Of a stretch of 64,000 nucleotides of DNA, positions 34,401 to 47,481 are shown piece by piece. The stretch spans positions 28,012,501 through 28,076,500 of the forward strand of contig CP142452.1 in the NCBI GenBank assembly GCA_038049695.1, written 5' to 3'. The DNA is from Cinnamomum chago (lineage: Eukaryota > Streptophyta > Magnoliopsida > Laurales > Lauraceae). The notes under the pieces are model-generated. The model had not been told where the DNA came from, ran no database searches, and was given only the letters and a program-made list of their open reading frames with translations. Each line of letters starts with the position of its first letter. The first letter of the stretch is position 1. A program made the position numbers and the translations under genes.

Positions 34401-36244
34401 TTTTGAGTTTAAACCTCCATGGGTGTTAATTATGGGGACCATGCAATGCACACATTAAATATAAATGTGATGTCCATCGAGAATAACTAGTGCATTTGGA
34501 AACCAATGGTTACAACCAAACGGTTGGTTTAGCTTGAGATAGAATTGAGTAGAGCTATAAATGAGTAGTAAGATCTCTCATTATATTGTATTTCACATTG
34601 TGGGGTCCCGATCTAGTGAGATTGGTACTACCGTTATTCTCTCCTAATGTTATGAAGAGAATTATTGAAATGAATTGAAATGATTATTAGAAAGGCGTTA
34701 ACCCTTAAGTTGGCATTACCTAGCTACTGTACTAGAACTCTAAATGGGTTCAATGAAGTAATAAATGAAATAATGACTAATCCTGCTGCAGCAGATGGAT
34801 TTGGGGACGTTCCGGAGCTCCGTGGTGATGCTAGTTGTCCCTGGCCAGGACACTAGTAAGTCCCACATATTCCGATCATATCTAGGGGTATTGATTGATG
34901 CCTTCCGTTTGGAAGATGATGGTAAATTAAATGAATCCTTCATTTGAGGGAAGATGGTAATGAAATAAAGTGAAATGAAATGAAACGAATGAATGAAAGT
35001 TATGGTGGTGACCATCCCGTTCATTGTCATTGTAGAAGTTATCTGGACTTATTAGAATTGGAATTGTTATTAAATAGATGAAATGAGGGTAGTATATGTA
35101 TTAACATGTGCTATTACTAGATTTGTTTATACATTGTTGAACCGTCGTGTTCATTAGTGTTATTGATGGCATTACATGCCCGATTGCCCCTACCGGTGCA
35201 GCAGCGCCCACGGCGCCAGCGGAGGAAACTGCTCCGGTTCCTCCAGGAGGAATGATCGAATGGAACGGGCGGGATGTCATTTGATATGGGCATCGGAGTG
35301 CGAGAAAGAACCCTAATATTTTGAGAAATGATTTGAAACGTTATTTTGTACATTCATTTATGGGATGTAATTAATTGTTAATGTATGGTGTTGGATATGC
35401 ACCAATTGATAAACTATGTTGGAAGTGATACATGTATAAGGACTTCATTTTGTATACATGTAAATCATAAATTGATTTTTGTCAATTATATATATTTCCG
35501 CAGTATTTGTGTAATTGACAGGTTTATTGAGAATGATATCCCTTGTGGGTTCCGTTTTAATTTCGATTAATTTGGAGTTTACGGGAGTAAGTATGGGCTC
35601 ACGGCTCAGGGTTATCGTAATTCGGGCCTGGGTCGTGACAAGAATATAGCTCAATGTGGGTTGCCAATGTATTGTTCGGTTTGTATCGCTGTTTCAAATG
35701 TTTCCATTGTAAATGATTGAACTAGGTATTCCTCTACTTCTTTTCATCGATACTTATGCTTAGACTTGCAAATGTATCTTTATTATTTTTAATATCTTTC
35801 CAACACTTGTTATTCTGTTATTTGCTTGCCAGACCGTCGTGTCTGATACTCTCTTGTTTGGTGCTAGATGTCGACCCCGCTGCTTTTGAGGCGGAGCTTG
35901 AGGAGGAGGCGGTTGAGTCGCCAATTGCTCGAGAGTGGCAGCCCAACGATGTCATCTAGACATCGGGTTGGGTGATGGGACGCGTACCACATTTTGGGAT
36001 GGGTGTTATTTTGGGGACTTGTTACTAAGCCTTTGTTGGCTTTTATGGGGATGTTCAACTTTAAACTTACTTTTGGTGATATGTAAAACTTGAACTAACT
36101 TGGGGGTTTGCTTTTGTTTACATTTCTCCTTTTGATGCAAGGCTTGGATGTCCTTATTTACTTTCGATTGTAATGGTGTGTTTGCTACATGCTTCTGCAT
36201 ATCTATTCATTCTATTTTGATTGATTGGTTTTGGATCTTGTGAA
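31450..36244 (+). mobile_element. Decayed gypsy (chromovirus-like) LTR, interrupted
   Basis: This sequence, resumed at 42172-42279 after the LINE, is related to the two gypsy solo LTRs. It shares CTCGAG palindromes (32333-32445), an ACTTACAGGTAAG-type junction (31687), and a short frame ending REWQPNDVI-stop (35873-35959). Its end is GGTTCGGGGGCGTGACA at 42279. I could not fix its start or a target duplication. It is interrupted by 33212-35640 and 36254-42162. Confidence 0.6.
33212..35640 (+). mobile_element. Solo gypsy LTR (chromovirus-like) with TSD AGAAT
   Basis: It starts TGTTACACTCCGACCC, ends GGGTCGTGACA, and is flanked by AGAAT at 33207-33211 and 35641-35645. It is 2429 bp with no internal region. 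Four or more GCTCGAGC palindromes occur at 34120-34280. A short frame ending IEWNGRDVI-stop lies at 35198-35284. The terminal sequences resemble Del/Tekay-type chromoviruses, which is a recollection of family style and not a database match. Confidence 0.9.
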
Positions 36245-36424
36245 TGCTCACCGCATCATACAAACCTCATCTCATTGATGACACAACTCTCATGACAACT
36301 CCAATCCCTAACCCCTAAATCCCAACGCCCCCAAATCCCAGTGGCCATTGTCGTCCCTTGCTTCAACCCATAGCTCCCCCTCAAATCCCAGTGCCACTCA
36401 CATCCCAGAGCCCGCTTTTGGCTA

Positions 36425-37960
36425 TTGCTCCTGCTCCAATCCTTAGTTCCCCCCCAAACCTCAGCTCCTGAATCTGCTGCTCTCTCCCTTCTGCCAGCCC
36501 AAATCCCTCTAGCTCCTGCTGTTCTCACTCCCACCCTCACTCCCTTTGCCCCAACCTCTATCCAGCTTAGTGAATTCCCTCCGCTCAGCAGGCTTCCCCT
36601 CCGTCGGAGTAATGTTGGAACCCGGGCTACCTCGACTCAGCATCAACCTCCGGAGCAACGCCTTGAGACTGCGTCAGATATGGTATCTTTCGCACCCCCC
36701 ACCCATTCTCCTTCCCCCATCCAATTCTCTGTCCTCCTATTTGGGACCATGCCCAGCTAGAGTTTCTGTATAATCATCTAGCTAGTCTTCTGCATCGAAC
36801 AAGTGTTCAGGTTTCTTCCCCCTTAGCTTCCCTTCCTCTCTACTATCCTTTCCAAACCACTCCTATCCTCCCTACCCCTGATCCCTCCTCAATCTCCACC
36901 CCCTTTGCCCTTGTACCACCCCCTGTACCTCCCCTGAAGCCTCTTGACCCTCCTTTTCTAGCCAACCAGCTGTGCTCTTTCTCTCCGGAGCAAATGATCC
37001 TCATCCGGCAGCTAGTCCCTCTCCTCCCTAGTCAGTCTCCTCCTAGTCATAGTAAGTGGTTAGATCTTTTCCAGGCTTCTAAACCCCTATCCCCCTCAGA
37101 ATATCCTCCCTCCACCGTTTCTGAAAGACAAGTCTACAATAAAGTCCCATCCTCCTTGATAGAACCAAGCAAAAATTCCTTTGCAAATGCAGCCATTGGG
37201 CGGTTCTTAGGTAAAAGACCTACTGTGGAATGGTTGACTCAACAAGCCAACTCCAACTGGAACCTTTCAAAACCTTGCTTGATCGTTTTAACTGATGGGG
37301 GCCATTTCATCTTCAATTTAGCTCCAAGGAAGACTTAGACATGGTTCTAAATAAATCTCCTATTCTCATCCAATCCAAAAGGCTTCATCTCCTACCTTGG
37401 TCCCCTGGCCAAGGTGATCCTGTTTGGCCCTCCCTTCACCCAGTTTGGATTCGTCTTCATGGCATTCCCTTCCATTGTTAGAGTAGTAATATCCTCCTCT
37501 CCTTAGCTAGCTCCATTGGCAAGCCCATTAAGCTGGATGATATCACTGGGTCTCAACGAATTCTTACCTTTGCCAGAATTCTAATCAACCCGGACCTTTC
37601 CAAACCCAAACCTCACCAGATTAAGGTGGATTTAGAAGGTGATTCTGTGATTCTAGTTTCCATTACTTATGAAAATCTGCCCTGTACAAATTATCTATCC
37701 ACTAACCACTCGGAGATCTCCTGCCAACCTGGCAACCCTGGCCCCATACTTCTAAGCTTCGATCAAAATTCAGTGATGGTATTCTAGGAAAAACCACCTA
37801 ACAAACCACCTATCCAGATTACTCCTCCTGCTACTATTCCTATCAGCAATCCAGAGTCCTCTGCCCAAACTCCTTCCATTGTCATCTACCTCCTAGGTAC
37901 CACGCCAAACTCAAACCTCAGTCTCTGCAACAATGTCTCTCTCTCAGTCCCAATATAGTC
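36425..37960 (+). pseudogene. LINE ORF1, DUF4283-type, broken
   Basis: The first part is a proline/serine-rich leader. From about 37195 the sequence reads GRFLGKRPTVEWL, then GHFIFNLA, then RLHLLPWSPGQGDPVWP and VWIRLHGIPFHC, the run expected for the DUF4283 domain of plant LINE ORF1 proteins. Frames change at 37337 and stops occur at 37480 and beyond. ORF1 proteins bind the LINE RNA. I did not find a clear CCHC knuckle before ORF2. Confidence 0.72.
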
Positions 37961-38458
37961 AACAATTCTACTCAACCTGACCTTGCTACTTCTAAGTCCC
38001 GTCCCTGTTCTCCTTCGCCCTCCTCCCCTCTAGGCCCCACTCCCTTGGATGAGTTACCAAAGGACATCTCGCTGGAAATTCTTAAATAGATCCCGGCCCT
38101 ACTGTAGAGACCTCTAACCAATTTTCCATCCTTGAAAATTTCTCCTTCATTGAACCGACTGTTACTACTCTTTTCTCTAATCTTCTCCCCCAAAATGACG
38201 CTGAAAGTGAGGTATACCCACCTCCTACCCCTGGCTGCAAGCACCCGTCTAACCCCCCCCCCCCCTCGCCCCTCGCCCCACCCCCTGTCCCCTCCCCACA
38301 GTCCCAGGCTTTGGTGTCTTCAATCCATTCTGATGGAATTGAATTGGTGATAGATCTCTCCCCCTATCCTAAGAATAAAAAAAATACCCTGCTTCCTCCT
38401 CTGGCCGTCCTAGCACTAGGAGTTCTAATGGTAACCCCCCTCCCCCAACTAGTTCCAA

Positions 38459-41400
38459 ATGATCAAAGCCCTATTTTGGAACTGCAGGGGGATAGCTAAC
38501 TCCCCTACTCTCAGAGCCCTCCACCATTTGATTTCTTCTCACCACCCAGATATCCTCTTCCTCTCACCTAAACCCCCCCCCCTCTAATTTGAAGTCTACC
38601 CTTGGGTATGATGACTTATTTTTAAATAATCATACTTCCTTAGGTTCGATTTGGTGCTTCTTCAAAGAAAACTCAAACCTCAGCTTTCCTCTCTTAGAAA
38701 CCTCTAGCCAATTTTTGACCGTCTCCTTCACCAACCTCTCCAATTGCAGCCAAAGCTTTATCACCGGTGTTTATGGCTCTACCAAGTATGTTCACAGAAG
38801 GGATCTCTGGGACTATATAGCTACCAAGGCAAATTCTAGTCTTCCTTGGTGTCTTCTGGGGGACTTCAACTCCACTCTCTCTTCTTCGGAAAAATTAAGC
38901 TTCCACCCGTTCCGTTTTGTCAAAGATTTTCAATTGATGATGCTCTCTTTTGGTATGCAAGACATGGGATTTTCAGGAAACAAATTTACTTGGTCGAATA
39001 ATCATAGGGGCTCTGCCTATGTTACGGCCAGGCTGGATAGAGCCATTTGTAACCCCCATTGGTATTCAGCTTTCTCAGATCCCCAATTATCCCACCTACC
39101 CAAATACTCCTCTGACCACTGCCCCTTACTCCTTTCTCACAACCAGAGGCTTCTCCCTGCCAATGTGCTTTTCAAGTTTGAATCTATGTGGATCCAGCAC
39201 CCAGATTTTCTAAACCTAGTTGCTGATCACTTGAGCTCTGAGTTAGCAGGCCACTCCCAATATGTTTTAGCTCAAAATCTAAAATCTATGAAGAGTATTC
39301 TTAAGACTTGGAACAAGTCCGTATTTGGGGACATCAAACTTAAAGTTCAACAAGCTGAATCAAATGTCCTTTCTATTCATGAGCTCCTCGATGCGGGCCC
39401 GACTGACTCTCTTCATCAAGACCTCTCTGTAGCTAAATCTTCTCTACATAATTGGCTTCAAATTCAAGAGACCCATTGGCGTCAAAAAGCTAGAACCAAA
39501 TGGCTAAGTGAAGCCGACAGAAACACGTCCTTCTTCCATGCTTCTGCCAAGTCTAGAGGGGTGATTAACCGTATATCCAAGATTATTTCAAATGGCAACT
39601 AGGTAGAGGCACCCAAATCAAATTCAACTCCTGGCCATTGACTACTTCTCTTCAGTAGCCCAATCTCCCACTTATGTCATGGATGAAAATCTATTTCAAG
39701 TGGATAGTATCAAAGTTTCCCTTGTGCAGAACGCCTTCCTGTGTTCTTGCCCTGATGCTGATGAGATCAAGAAGGCAGTGTTTGCTATAAACAAAAACAG
39801 TGCCCCAAGTCCTGATGGTTTTTCAGGCTCCTTCTTCACTTCAACGTAGTCCATTACCGGCGCCTCTGTGATCAAGGCAGTTCAGCATTTTTTCTCTTCC
39901 AGAAAGCTTTACAAAGCTGCCAACACTTACCTCCTCACCCTCATCCCCAAAATTCCTTCTCCCAGCTCTTTTGACGATTTCAGGCCAATTAGCCTTCTCA
40001 ATTTCTCTTATAAAATCATATCTAAAATTATGGCTTCCAGGTTTACAGGAATCCTCCCCACTATCATATCCCCCAACCAAGCAGCTTTTGTCAAAGGTAG
40101 ATCCATCCACCAACATATAGCTTTGGCTCACGAACTCTTTCAAAAGCTCAATAACAAGATTAGTGGTGGAGCTTTATGTTTGCAATTAGATATCTCTAAA
40201 GCTCTTGATAAGCTCAGCTTGGCTTTCCTTCTCAAGTCTCTTGCTTTCTTTGGCTTCTCTGAGCAATGGATCTCTCTCATCAAAGAGTGCATCTCTACAG
40301 CCAAGGGCTCTGTGCTTATTAACAGATCCCCCTATGGGTTTTTCCCTTCCTCCTGTGGTCTCAGACAAGGGGATCCCCTATCTCCTTACCTATTCATTAT
40401 TTCAAAGGAAACCCTTAGCCTCAACCTACATAAGCTGATAGCAAATGGCCTCATCTTCCCTCTTTCCAAAGTCCAATTCACCCCTTGCCACCTCTATGCT
40501 GATGATATTCTTCTATTTCTCAGAGGCTACGAACCTAGTTTGACTGCTCTAAATCAAGTCTTAGGCTCCTACCAATGCTGCTCTGGTCAGGCTATCAACT
40601 TAAGGAAAAGCAAACTCTTCCTTGGTAAATGCTCAACTAGGAAAAGAAGACAAACTTAGGAGCAGACTAACCTCCATGACTCCCCTTTCTTCGATGTATC
40701 TCGGCGCCCCTCTTGTTCTTGGCACGCTTAAGAAGCACCATTTTAACCAGTTGATCGATAGGTTCATTTCCAAGTTAGTTGGCTGGAAAACAAGGCTCCT
40801 TTCCTTTGCTAGTCGCAGAGTTCATCTCAGGCAGCCTTGCAACTCACATTGCTTTGGTCCTCCCAGTTCCTAAATCTTTGATTAATCACTTGCACCATCT
40901 GATGACGCACTCCCTGTGGTCTGCACACCCTACTCATTCCAAAAGGCACTCCATCCGCTGGCAGGTGGTTTGTCTTCCCACTGATGAAGGTGGCCTGGGC
41001 ATCAGGCGTCTTCAGGAGCAGAATAAGGCTTCTTTCAAGAAGCTTGGATGGCAGGTTGCCTCTTCTCAATCTCTCTAGGCGAGTTGGATGAGAAGCAGGT
41101 ACTTTCACAAGTCCTCTCTCTGGAGTCCCACTACCCTTACAACTGGTTCTTGTATCTGGCACAATATTAGGCAGGTAACCCACTTTATCCACTCCGGTTC
41201 CAGATGGATCGTTGGTGATGGTAGTCTTGTGGACATCTGGCATGATAGCTGGGCTGAGGACTCCTGCCTGGTATCCCTCTTCCCTTCCTTCTCGTTCCCT
41301 TTTAACCAGAGAATCAGCTCTCTCTATCAAGACAACAGATGACTGATCCCTAAAGATATCCCCCCTGATCCAGCTGAGTTTCTCAGGTTGCAACTGTAGG

Positions 41401-42130
41401 ATTTAGTCCTCCATCAGGACTCTGTTGACTCCATCAACTGGAAAACCTACCCAGGTAAGGATCTTTGTTTAAAGAAGCTTGGAATCTCCTTCGTTCAAGA
41501 GATGTGAAAGAAGCTTGGGCGCCTCTCATCTGGAACTCCCTGATGCCCCCCAGAATTTCCTTCTTCGCTTGGAGACTCTTGCATTGCAAAACTCCAACCC
41601 TGGACTAGCTTCAATCTGTGGGCTTTAGTCTTGCAAATCGTTGCTGCCTTTGCAAGACCAGTTCAGAATCTGCCCTCCACTTATTTTTCCACTATCACTT
41701 TGCTACTGCTATATGGTCTTGGACTCTTCAAGGAGCAGGTGTAAAATCTACTTTTCTTCCTTCCCCCACTTGGATCTGGCAGCATTTATCTGCTAGTCGT
41801 GACAAGCTGGCGATTCAAGGGGCTACTGCATTTTTCCTTTCTACTATTTTTGTCATATGGAAATGTAGGAATGATCTCTTATTCAGAAACTCCAGAGCCT
41901 CTCGGATGAAGGCCAAGATCCACTTGGCAGAGCTCCTCTCATTCTCTCTCAAGAAGTTGGATAAACCTTTCTCTGAAAGGTCTCTCCTTGAGTTTTGTAA
42001 GTTCCTTTCCATTCCCCAGCCTTGTGAACTTGGTGGAGTGGATTTCTTCCTATTTGATTCTTCCTCTGTAGTCTCTTTGGCTGTTTCTTTGGGGGCTCTT
42101 TGCCCTTGTTTTTTCTTCTTGCTCTTATAA
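38459..42130 (+). pseudogene. LINE ORF2: endonuclease, reverse transcriptase, zf-RVT, broken
   Basis: The start is ATG at 38459 (MIKALFWNCRGIAN). A frameshift in a C run near 38570 replaces the usual endonuclease motif with Glu (expected about 38560). Later endonuclease motifs GDFNS, TARLDR and SSDHCPL are present up to 39125. The linker KARTKWLSEADRNTSFFH follows. The RT has FRPISL, FVKGRS, LQLDISKALDKL, GLRQGDPLSPYLF and catalytic YADD (40495-40506). Stops or shifts occur at 39600, 39847 and 40658, and again before the zf-RVT region CCLCKTSSESALHLFFHY (41641-41694). No RNase H is seen. ORF2 nicks target DNA and copies the LINE RNA in the nucleus. Confidence 0.9.
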
Positions 42131-42171
42131 TACAATTACCTTTTAGTAAAAAAAAAAAAAATTGCTCACCG

Positions 42172-42279
42172 TGGAAACCTGTGGGAAAACAACAAGCGCG
42201 GGCAAAACTTTCTGGCTCGCTGCGCTGTGGCCCCGAATTAGGGACTTGGTCGACTCAGTCTCGGTTCGGGGGCGTGACA
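42172..42279 (+). mobile_element. 3' end of the decayed gypsy LTR
   Basis: This continues the LTR interrupted by the LINE at 36253 and ends GGGGGCGTGACA, the same style of end as the solo LTR at 35640. The following sequence is unrelated to LTRs. Confidence 0.65.
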
Positions 42280-42880
42280 CCCTTCATAAAAGGGGCCAAG
42301 GTAGATTAATTATCGTGAAATGTTTAAAACTACTGATTATGTAATTAAAAACAATATACAAGTGAAAACTTTCAAATATTACTTAGAATACACAGGGTAC
42401 CAATCCATGCAAACAAACAGGCCCATTTTTATTATAAAATTGATATTGGAATGTGATACATGAATTCCATCTGGTAAAATCTTCTCTCATAGCATACCAT
42501 TATAAGATCCATAAGTTTTCATAACATGAATCTAGTTATCAAGGTTTGCTCTATCGGATCTACCCAGTGGTAGGCTATGATACTTGTGGACACAAATCCG
42601 ATAAAAGGGGTAGTTTCACATCTCATTGCTGTTCGGATTGAATGTCTTTAAAAGGTCTGAAATTTGCTTTGTATCTAATGAATGTTGATTTTTGGTCGAT
42701 CTGCGATTTCTTCGTGTTTTACATTTGAGATAATCTCACACACAAGTAACACACATGACAGATTCCCTAAAATTATGTTGCCTCATGACTTGCAAATTAT
42801 TGTGTTTGATCATCGAGGATTTTCGATTTTTAGCCTGATGAGTTTTGCTCTTGTGCATTTTTTCTCGAGGATATAGATTA
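42280..42880. other. No gene seen
   Basis: AT-rich sequence without supported features. Confidence 0.5.
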
Positions 42881-44050
42881 TATGATTTAGGGGGAGTAAA
42901 TAGTTTGTCAATTATGAAAAAAATGGGGAGAAGCAGAGATAGCTTATGAGATTTCACGTGATGATTAGTGTTGTTGGTTAAGCTGATTATGGTGGTGAGA
43001 TTTCACGTGCTGATTAGTGTTGTTGGTTAAGAAGATTAAGGTGATGATTAGTGTTTTTGGTTCGACTGATTATAGTGCTGATTAAATTTCAGAATTAATT
43101 TTAATTTTTATGATTTCACGCTTGATCTTTTGTCAAATTTTCGTGAACTGGATATGCAGGGCTAAAGTGAAGAAAAGATATTTCAAGATAATGTTGAACT
43201 GAATCAAAATTTTCTTGAATTTTGCTAATCGGGTTATATCTGTATGGGTAGAGTTTTTCTTGTATTTAGGTGTTTTGTCCATGAATTTCTAAATGGGGAG
43301 ATTATAAGGATTATAATCCTATTATAATTAGTATTGGAAAATTCATTGAGTATATTGGACAAAATCTAAGATTTATTTACAATTGTATTTTTAGTAGGAC
43401 TACCCAAAAAAGATGGCTACAAGACCTATTCAACCAAAATTCTCAGGCTACATGGGTGCACCGTGTACAATTAAGTCAGTGCTGTGAAGTTTTCTATTAG
43501 CATCACATAGGACTTTTGTCATAATGACATCACATGAGAACTTTTGTCATGATGATATCATATGGGAAAGAAAAGAATTAAAGAAAGTCATATTGGCTCA
43601 GATCTTGTCTCTTTGTGTCTTGACATACAAGTAATATGAAGCATGCTAGTCATATTGGCTTGGGATCTGTGCATCAAGAAAGAAGCGCTTTTGAGCGAAG
43701 GCAGAACCTTCGCGAGCTCGAGCGCCTGGGTTACGGAAATTCAAATGCAGCTGACTCTGTTTCCTAATTTCTCTCCGCTTGTCAATTCGTGTTCTATCCA
43801 TCTTAAAAGACTTCATGCATGACCTAAAGGCTATATATTGAGGATCATAGAACCTAAAGAGTACCACTTATTCTTCTCTCCAATTCGTCTTGAAGAGGCA
43901 TTCAAGGTGGTTGGCTCTAAGCACGATGAAGGTGAACAATGAGTAGTCGGCAAGATCAAAGCAGTCCTTAGGTTGAGTTGCAACTGAAAAAGGGTTATGA
44001 GTTTTCTTATAACTTTTGATTTATAGTGTTGGTTGTCTGTTGGCCAAGAC
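42881..44050 (+). mobile_element. Decayed copia 3' end and LTR start
   Basis: GTTTAGGGGGAGTAAAT-like purine tracts (42886 and 42920) and AAATGGGGAGATTATAAGG (43290-43308) look like copia polypurine tracts next to an LTR start whose TG has become TA. A roughly 55-bp sequence (GATTTCACGTG-TGATTAGTGTTG) is repeated about three times at 42950-43085. The LTR is interrupted at 44051 by a solo gypsy LTR and resumes at 46813. Confidence 0.5.
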
Positions 44051-46807
44051 TGTCATGACCCCGGAACGGACCCCGGGCCCACGATGAGTTGGTTGCGTTG
44101 TTATGTTTTTCCCACAGGTTCCTGCGGTGAGGATTCCCAAAGACACGCGGAATCTGTCTCACATGATCAAGTTTGCGGAAGCGTGTAGCAAATCACATCA
44201 AGATAAGCACCAATAAATTGTTAAGTGCTATGACAATTAATAACAAGACTTAGTATCAAAGAAAGGAGTTAACATGGCATTCCCATCAGAATTCAAGTTA
44301 TGAGACTACACAAAGTAAGTTAAGTTTAGTTACATCCTATAAGAGGCTAACACAGGCCAATACAATTTTCAAAATAATAAAAGAACCCCATGACCAAAAA
44401 TGACGAAACTCAAGAACCCGCCTGACGTCTAATTGACATCGTCGGGCTACCACTCTCTAACTAGGGGTGGCTCAAGAGCCTCCTCCGGATGCTCCGCCTC
44501 AAAGGCAACGTCTCCTGCACCTGGGCACCAACATACAAGGGTCAAACACAACGGTTTGGCAGGAAATCAATTTAGGTGCAAGCATGAAACAATAAAAGTT
44601 TTAAGAAAACATATAAGCCAATCCCTGATTTGAAATACTACAATGACTGAGATACATTTCCGAGCTGAGATACTAAAACAAACTAGCATGAGTACATATA
44701 ATATCATGAATGGTTACAATCCACAAGGAGCTCATCCTTTCTCTATCATTTATAATGAAAAGAGCAAGCACGCATGACAAGCACGATATACATAATATAA
44801 TCACGACACAATTCCCACATATACGGGGATTCCGGCCGCGAAACCGGACACGCACGATGTGTAATAAAATACACGACCAGTCTACAGACAGTCCACATGT
44901 TTAAGGACCCTCAGACAGTGGATCAAACTGAAAGGGCAGTCCAAGCTCAGTGGTGTTCACTTAAATTCATGAATGCACAAAACACACGAAAAACCGTCTA
45001 AACATGTCAAGATAAAAGCGGAAATCACTTATCAAAACAAGACAAGGCACGACTAGCAAAAATGCATAATTATATGCATAACACGCTTACGAAGTGATCC
45101 TCATTTGATTCTTGAAACAAACCTTCAAACGAGCTTTTACTTGAAATCCAAAACGAGTGCACGATGGTACTTATCGTACCAAGACGGAAATTCAAATACG
45201 AAGTCTGTCAAGCATGTGTTAAGGCTATTAATTGACCTTTGTGTAATTGGGACTCCAAATGTCGGAATGTACAAGAATTGGTGTCCCCGAAGTTGAGTTG
45301 CATTTCTAAGCTCCATTTACACAATCTCAAGTCAAAACCCTTAACATAGTCTAGTTTTTCAACCTTCAAGAAAATACATAAATGGAACAATTCTTTATCC
45401 TGAATCTGGCAGGTTCGCTTGAGCGGAATTGACACTTCGCTTGAGCGAGATAGTTAGCTCGAGCGGACCATAAGGTCGCTCGAGCAAACAACTCTCTGTC
45501 TTGCTCCAGACTAGACAGTGGGCAGTTCGTTCGAGCGGACCATAAGGTCGCTCGAGCGGACGCCTCTCTGTATGCGTCCGGACCAAGCAGTGGCCTGGTC
45601 GCTCAAGCGGACCCAATGGTCGCTCGAGCGAACAGGCTTCTGCTTGTGCTCGCTAAGTGCAGAAAAAAACCTTTCTCTTGTACAACTTCCAATACATTTC
45701 TCTCCTTCTTCTCATCCTTAGGCCACATACAATCCCTTAAGCCTTCATGCTCACCAAGGGTTCATTTATTTTCACAATTTCAAACATTCAATCAAATGAA
45801 AACATGATCATGAAGCTTATAAACAAGTTTATATGCACAATTTCTAGAACAACAATGTAATCTAAAATACACATGCAACATAGAACCTATAGAGATTACT
45901 TGCCTTTGCCCAAATGCTAAACAATCCTCTTCAAACACTCTTACTCAAGAGCTAAGCCAACACTACAAGAATCCCAAGGAAAACCATTCAAAACTCAACA
46001 AAAATGAAAACAAGGAACCCATTTTCACATAAGGGTTTGCAATATGAAAAACAAGATCTTTAAGAACCAAAAAGACTTCATGAAAAATATGGGTTGAAGC
46101 TCTTACCTAGAAATGGCCAAACAAGAAGAGATGAGGAAAATGAAGAGCTTGTCCCACAAGAAACTCCAAGAAATTTGTATTAATAGAAAGCTTGCAAGGA
46201 GAGGAAGAAGATGATGGTCTTGGAATTCTATTTGGAGATCTCTAGCTAGAGCATGCAAGAGGAATAAAGTGGAAAGGAAAAAGGGGTTTTCAACCCTAAG
46301 TTAAGAAAGTTGCAGGATTTGGGAAAGTGAATGAAAAGAGATGAAGATAAGGTTTAAGTAATGCCAATGGGGCCCAAATGAATCTAATCCTAGCATTGAC
46401 AAAAACGTGATCATGCGGGCCTCGAATGAACTCGACGAAGAAGGATAAAACTATCCTCGAAATACCTAGTTTCTAAAAAGTATATTTTTGACATGGTTTT
46501 GAGATCTCGAAATTTATGTCCAAATTTGTGTATAAAAGACAACTTTACCCTTTTTGGGCCAGAACTTGGGTTTTTGGGCTTCAAACATGAATGGCTGAAA
46601 ACGAAAGTTGTAACACATAGAAAAATCATTCAAATGAATTCAAAATAACAATTACACGGAAACTGATACGATCCTCCCAAGCTTACACGTGCACTCAGGT
46701 CTTCCTGAGTGTGTCATTATTTCTAACCCAACTATAACTAAACCCACTTAGGACTAAACACACACTAATCGTATACTAATCGAATTAGTTTGGGTCGGGG
46801 TCTAACA
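44051..46807 (-). mobile_element. Solo gypsy LTR (chromovirus-like) with TSD AAGAC
   Basis: On the minus strand it starts at 46807 with TGTTAGACCCCGACCC and ends at 44051 with GGGGTCATGACA, matching the solo LTR at 33212-35640 end for end. AAGAC flanks both sides (44046-44050, 46808-46812). CTCGAG palindromes recur at 45415-45640. A short frame ending REW-stop-PDDVN-stop lies at 44430-44521 on the minus strand. Length is 2757 bp with no internal region. Confidence 0.9.
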
Positions 46808-46812
46808 AAGAC

Positions 46813-46955
46813 GGTAAGGCTTGTAGTTTTTTTCCCGAGTAGGGTTTTCCACGCATACATCGTGTGTCATTCTCATTGTGTGGTTGCTTGCTTTTGAATC
46901 TGGATTAGTATTAATTACTAGTTTAATCACTTGGTTTGGAAATCTAATAGAGATA
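46813..46955 (+). mobile_element. Copia LTR end (U5), resumed
   Basis: CCCGAGTAGGGTTTTCCACG at 46836 is the U5 phrase usual in plant copia LTRs. It continues the LTR interrupted at 44050. The exact end and primer-binding site are too decayed to place. Confidence 0.5.
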
Positions 46956-47481
46956 TTGTTATTGGAACCTAAGCCTGAGTCAAGGCTGATTTTTCATTTC
47001 TCATTGTTGTTATCTTCCTCTATTTTGGGGCAAAGCCAAATATCTCTCCACATGTCCACTGTTAGATTGATCACGGGTAAAATCAATTACAATACATAAT
47101 AACATATGATGAAACCTAGTGCATTGGTGGGCCCATGTGTGCAATGCACATCGCTCAAATGTCACTGTACTCAACTTGATGGAGTGGCCCAAATTTCACT
47201 TCCAATGGGGTTGAGCTCACTTTGGGAGTGAAATTATGTGGCAGCACACCATCAATCTGATGGTGGTCTCAACTTTATCTAGAGTGAAGGAATATCTCAT
47301 CGCTTATGCTAACCCTAGGTGATGCTATAGCACTATGAATTCCACTAGAGACCGGTTCAGCCCCCAAACAGAGTGTTTCAAGCTTTTTTGGGGGCATACT
47401 CCATGTGTTGTCTAAACATCAGTCTAGACTTCCTATGTAGTTGCATTTCAAGAGGTATCCTATAAAAGTGCCTTTAATTTT
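46956..47481. other. No gene seen
   Basis: Unassigned intergenic DNA without repeats I could recognise. Confidence 0.5.

Larger units (their letters stand above)
36254..42162 (+). mobile_element. Plant L1-type LINE, nearly full length, with 9-bp TSD
   Basis: TGCTCACCG lies at 36245-36253 and again at 42163-42171, right after a poly-A tail (42148-42161). Between them are ORF1 remnants, an endonuclease-RT ORF2 and a zinc-finger C-terminus. Both frames are broken by stops and shifts, so the copy is dead. It inserted in the sense direction of the decayed gypsy LTR. Confidence 0.93.

Noticed and set aside
38589..38591. Separate start of the LINE endonuclease frame
   Set aside because: It is the in-phase continuation after a frameshift in the C run; the true start is ATG at 38459.
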